Assembly: GCA_934230055.1 (NCBI GenBank)
Contig: CAKQEE010000013.1
Coordinates: forward strand, 1-14,864
Reading direction: 5' to 3'
DNA from: an uncultured Clostridia bacterium
Lineage (GTDB): Bacteria > Bacillota > Clostridia > Christensenellales > Borkfalkiaceae
DNA: 14,864 nucleotides
Shown in pieces: positions 13,515 through 14,864 of the stretch (position 1 is its first letter; every line of letters starts with the position of its first letter). A model generated the notes under the pieces. It saw only the letters and a program-made list of their open reading frames with translations. It was not told the DNA's origin and searched no databases. The position numbers were made by a program, and so were the translations under genes.

Positions 13515-13581
13515 CGCTTTTCCTACAAGCATTACCTTGCGGATTCGATGGTCTGATCTCAGCCTTTCGGCACCCATAGCG
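13515..13581 (-). promoter_or_regulatory. TPP riboswitch aptamer (THI element)
   Basis: The minus strand shows the known conserved pieces in order: GGGTGCC, GAAA, GGCTGAGA with the CTGAGA box at 13562-13557, then GAATCCGC, GGTAATGC and TGTAGGAAA. P1 can form from CGCU (13581-13578) and AGCG (13518-13515). It lies 77 bp upstream of thiT, followed by a terminator, so bound thiamine pyrophosphate should end transcription. Confidence 0.93.
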
Positions 13582-13605
13582 AATATTTGAATTTTTATTA
13601 AACTT

Positions 13606-13635
13606 ATAATAACATTTTATATATCGTTGCGTCAA
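13606..13635 (-). promoter_or_regulatory. Promoter of thiT
   Basis: Minus-strand TTGACG (13635-13630), 18-bp spacer, TATTAT (13611-13606). Start predicted near 13600, upstream of the riboswitch. Confidence 0.7.
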
Positions 13636-13655
13636 GCGTTTTTTTGTGGTACAAT
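13627..13655 (+). promoter_or_regulatory. Promoter of the yfbR-like gene
   Basis: TTGCGT (13627-13632), 17-bp spacer, TACAAT (13650-13655). Its -35 box overlaps that of thiT on the other strand (13630-13635) by three bases. Confidence 0.7.
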
Positions 13656-13684
13656 CGAATAGTCTTAAATTTAAAGGAGAGTTT

Positions 13685-14260
13685 ATGTTTAAGTTTTTCG
13701 CCTTTATAAACAGAATGAAATACATAAAGCGTTGGTCGCTTATGCGTTCCGTAAGAGAAGAAAACATTATGGAACACAGTCAGCAGGTCGCGGTAATCGC
13801 GCACGCGCTCGCGCTTATAAAAAACAAGTTTTACGGCGGAACGCTCGACGAAAAACTCGTCGTTATGCTCGCGCAGTATCACGAATCGGGGGAAGTTATC
13901 ACGGGGGATCTTCCCACGCCCATAAAATATTTCAATCCCGAAATCAGAGATTCTTATAAAGACCTTGAAAAACTTGCTTGTAAACGGCTTATCGCAATGC
14001 TTCCCGAAGAACTTCGCACGGAGTACGAAAAATACGTTCTTCCCGATACCTCTTCCGAAGAGCATAAAGTAGTGAAATACGCGGACAGGCTCGCGGCGTA
14101 TCTTAAATGCGCGGAAGAGGTGAAAGCGGGCAATTCGGAATTCAAGAAGGCGAAAAAGAGCATCGGGGAAGAGCTGAAAAACTGCGGCGCGCCCGAGGTT
14201 CAGTATTTCCTTAAAGAATTCGCGCCCGCGTACGAGCTTACCCTCGACGAGTTGGACTGA
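13685..14260 (+). CDS. YfbR-like HD-domain 5'-deoxynucleotidase
   Basis: Metal-dependent phosphohydrolase that in characterised YfbR removes phosphate from deoxynucleoside monophosphates. The 191-residue length fits. Seen: RWSLMRSVREENIMEHSQQVA (R16, H31), YHESGEVITGDLPTPIKYFN (H66, E70, D75) and KYADRLAAYLKC (D134). These match the E. coli residues R18, H33, H68, E72, D77 and D137, except that the HD dyad reads H66-E67. Glu can still bind metal, so activity is plausible. The ATG at 13685 has AAAGGAG before it; a GTG reading from 13646 would begin inside the promoter. Transcribed divergently from thiT. Confidence 0.88.
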   Translation: MFKFFAFINRMKYIKRWSLMRSVREENIMEHSQQVAVIAHALALIKNKFYGGTLDEKLVVMLAQYHESGEVITGDLPTPIKYFNPEIRDSYKDLEKLACKRLIAMLPEELRTEYEKYVLPDTSSEEHKVVKYADRLAAYLKCAEEVKAGNSEFKKAKKSIGEELKNCGAPEVQYFLKEFAPAYELTLDELD

Positions 14261-14592
14261 CTTTGCAAAAGCTTTCGGCGCGGTTAGAGGAAAAAGCAAA
14301 GAGAATGGCGGAAGCACTCGGCGCGGCAGCGGAGGAATCCGGCAGATGGCGGAGGGCTTCGGCGGATAGTTTTACGGAAAGAAACGGCAGGCTTCCGCAA
14401 TAGGCAGACAATGCGGAACGCTTAAAACGGTGAAAAAAGGGCGAAAAATCCGTCGAACGCGGCCGAAAAAAGTCGTTTGTGCAGTTTATACAATATTAGA
14501 ATGTAAATTTATAACATTTGACGAATGTATTTAACGCCCGATTGTTGTAAAATATAAGGGTAAGATAATACCAAAACAGACGGAGGAAAATT
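14261..14592. other. 332-bp spacer: repetitive GC-rich part, then A/T-rich promoter region
   Basis: The first 200 bases are rich in GGCGGA/GGCAG-type strings with no clear stem plus T-run. A 46-codon TTG-started frame (14263-14403) begins two bases after the upstream stop but has no ribosome site. From about 14470 the composition turns A/T-rich. TTGACG (14518-14523) and TAAAAT (14548-14553) are promoter-like boxes but are 24 bp apart, too far for one promoter; TACAAT at 14489-14494 is another -10 candidate without a good -35. ACATT-TGACG-AATGT (14515-14529) is a small inverted repeat that could be an operator. Confidence 0.5.
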
Positions 14593-14864
14593 ATGTCAAG
14601 TCTGAATCTTAAAAACATTTACAAGGTATATCCGTCCGGAGTAACCGCCGTAACGGACTTCAATCTCGATATAGAGGACAAGGAATTCATCGTATTCGTC
14701 GGACCTTCCGGCTGCGGTAAATCCACCACTCTTCGTATGATAGCGGGACTTGAAGAAATCACTTCCGGCGAACTTTACATCGACGGAAATCTCGTAAACA
14801 ACGTCGCGCCGAAAGACAGAGATATAGCGATGGTTTTCCAGAACTACGCTCTTTATCCGCACAT
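14593..14864 (+). CDS. MsmX/UgpC/MalK-type sugar ABC transporter ATPase (5' part only)
   Basis: The first 90 codons of a cytoplasmic ATPase for carbohydrate ABC importers; the gene continues beyond the window. Seen: LNLKNIYKVYPSGVTAVTDF, Walker A GPSGCGKSTT at about 37-46, LRMIAGLEEITSGELYIDG, and the Q-loop segment DIAMVFQNYALYPH near 77-90. This exact style is typical of the MsmX/UgpC group, which often serves several sugar importers from a solitary gene. Signature, Walker B and the regulatory OB domains are not in view. CGGAGGAAAATT precedes the ATG. Confidence 0.92.
   Translation, partial: MSSLNLKNIYKVYPSGVTAVTDFNLDIEDKEFIVFVGPSGCGKSTTLRMIAGLEEITSGELYIDGNLVNNVAPKDRDIAMVFQNYALYPH

Noticed and set aside
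13646..13684. GTG-started extension of the yfbR-like gene
   Set aside because: It begins inside the promoter's spacer before the -10 box, so it could not be transcribed from that promoter; the ATG at 13685 has a proper AAAGGAG.
13604..14317. 237-codon minus-strand frame opposite the yfbR-like gene
   Set aside because: Antisense shadow of a recognised gene; the translation is Phe/Arg-rich and lacks a ribosome site.

Overview
The window looks like a chromosomal segment of an uncultured, probably gut-type Clostridia member (Firmicutes). Reasons: strong Shine-Dalgarno sites (GGAG/AAGGAG), compact spacing, Gram-positive promoter boxes, T-rich intrinsic terminators, a TPP riboswitch in front of a ThiT-type ECF component, the CdaA form of diadenylate cyclase, a DUF1015 protein and an MsmX/UgpC-type sugar ABC ATPase. 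The genus cannot be named from sequence reading alone. Most of the content is housekeeping or transport; no prophage, insertion sequence or CRISPR array was seen.

Region 1 (1-2195, minus strand) is a metNIQ methionine ABC importer operon, with metQ running off the left edge. Its about 200-nt leader is the most striking part of the window. A strong promoter is followed by a well-initiated 29-codon ORF whose core reads MMMCGMCMM. After it come two mutually exclusive RNA structures: a long antiterminator hairpin that begins exactly at the stop codon of the small ORF, and an intrinsic terminator just before metN. This is the architecture of ribosome-mediated transcription attenuation that senses methionine (and perhaps cysteine). 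There is no SAM riboswitch or T-box in that leader.

Region 2 (2257-5195, plus) is a divergent zinc/cadmium efflux module: an ArsR/SmtB repressor with a complete alpha-5 metal site, a free-standing HMA metallochaperone-like protein, and a P1B-2 ATPase that lacks its own HMA domain. Related TTGAAC palindromes lie upstream of the repressor and of the HMA gene.

Region 3 (5223-11859, plus) carries holA (TTG start), cdaA behind a leader holding five degenerate 23-nt tandem repeats, a 42-aa single-pass membrane ORF, a DUF1015 gene, lysC-type aspartokinase, an NAD-type malic enzyme and a small MGMT-family protein. A tRNA-Pro(CGG) follows, flanked by hairpins, and then a spacer with three 34-nt degenerate repeats.

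Region 4 (12181-14864) holds thiT on the minus strand, under a TPP riboswitch with a terminator platform. The protein is about twice the usual ThiT length because of an extra N-terminal membrane region. Divergent from it, with overlapping -35 boxes, is a YfbR-like HD-domain nucleotidase that has HE in place of the HD dyad. A 330-bp spacer and the start of a sugar-importer ATPase gene end the window.
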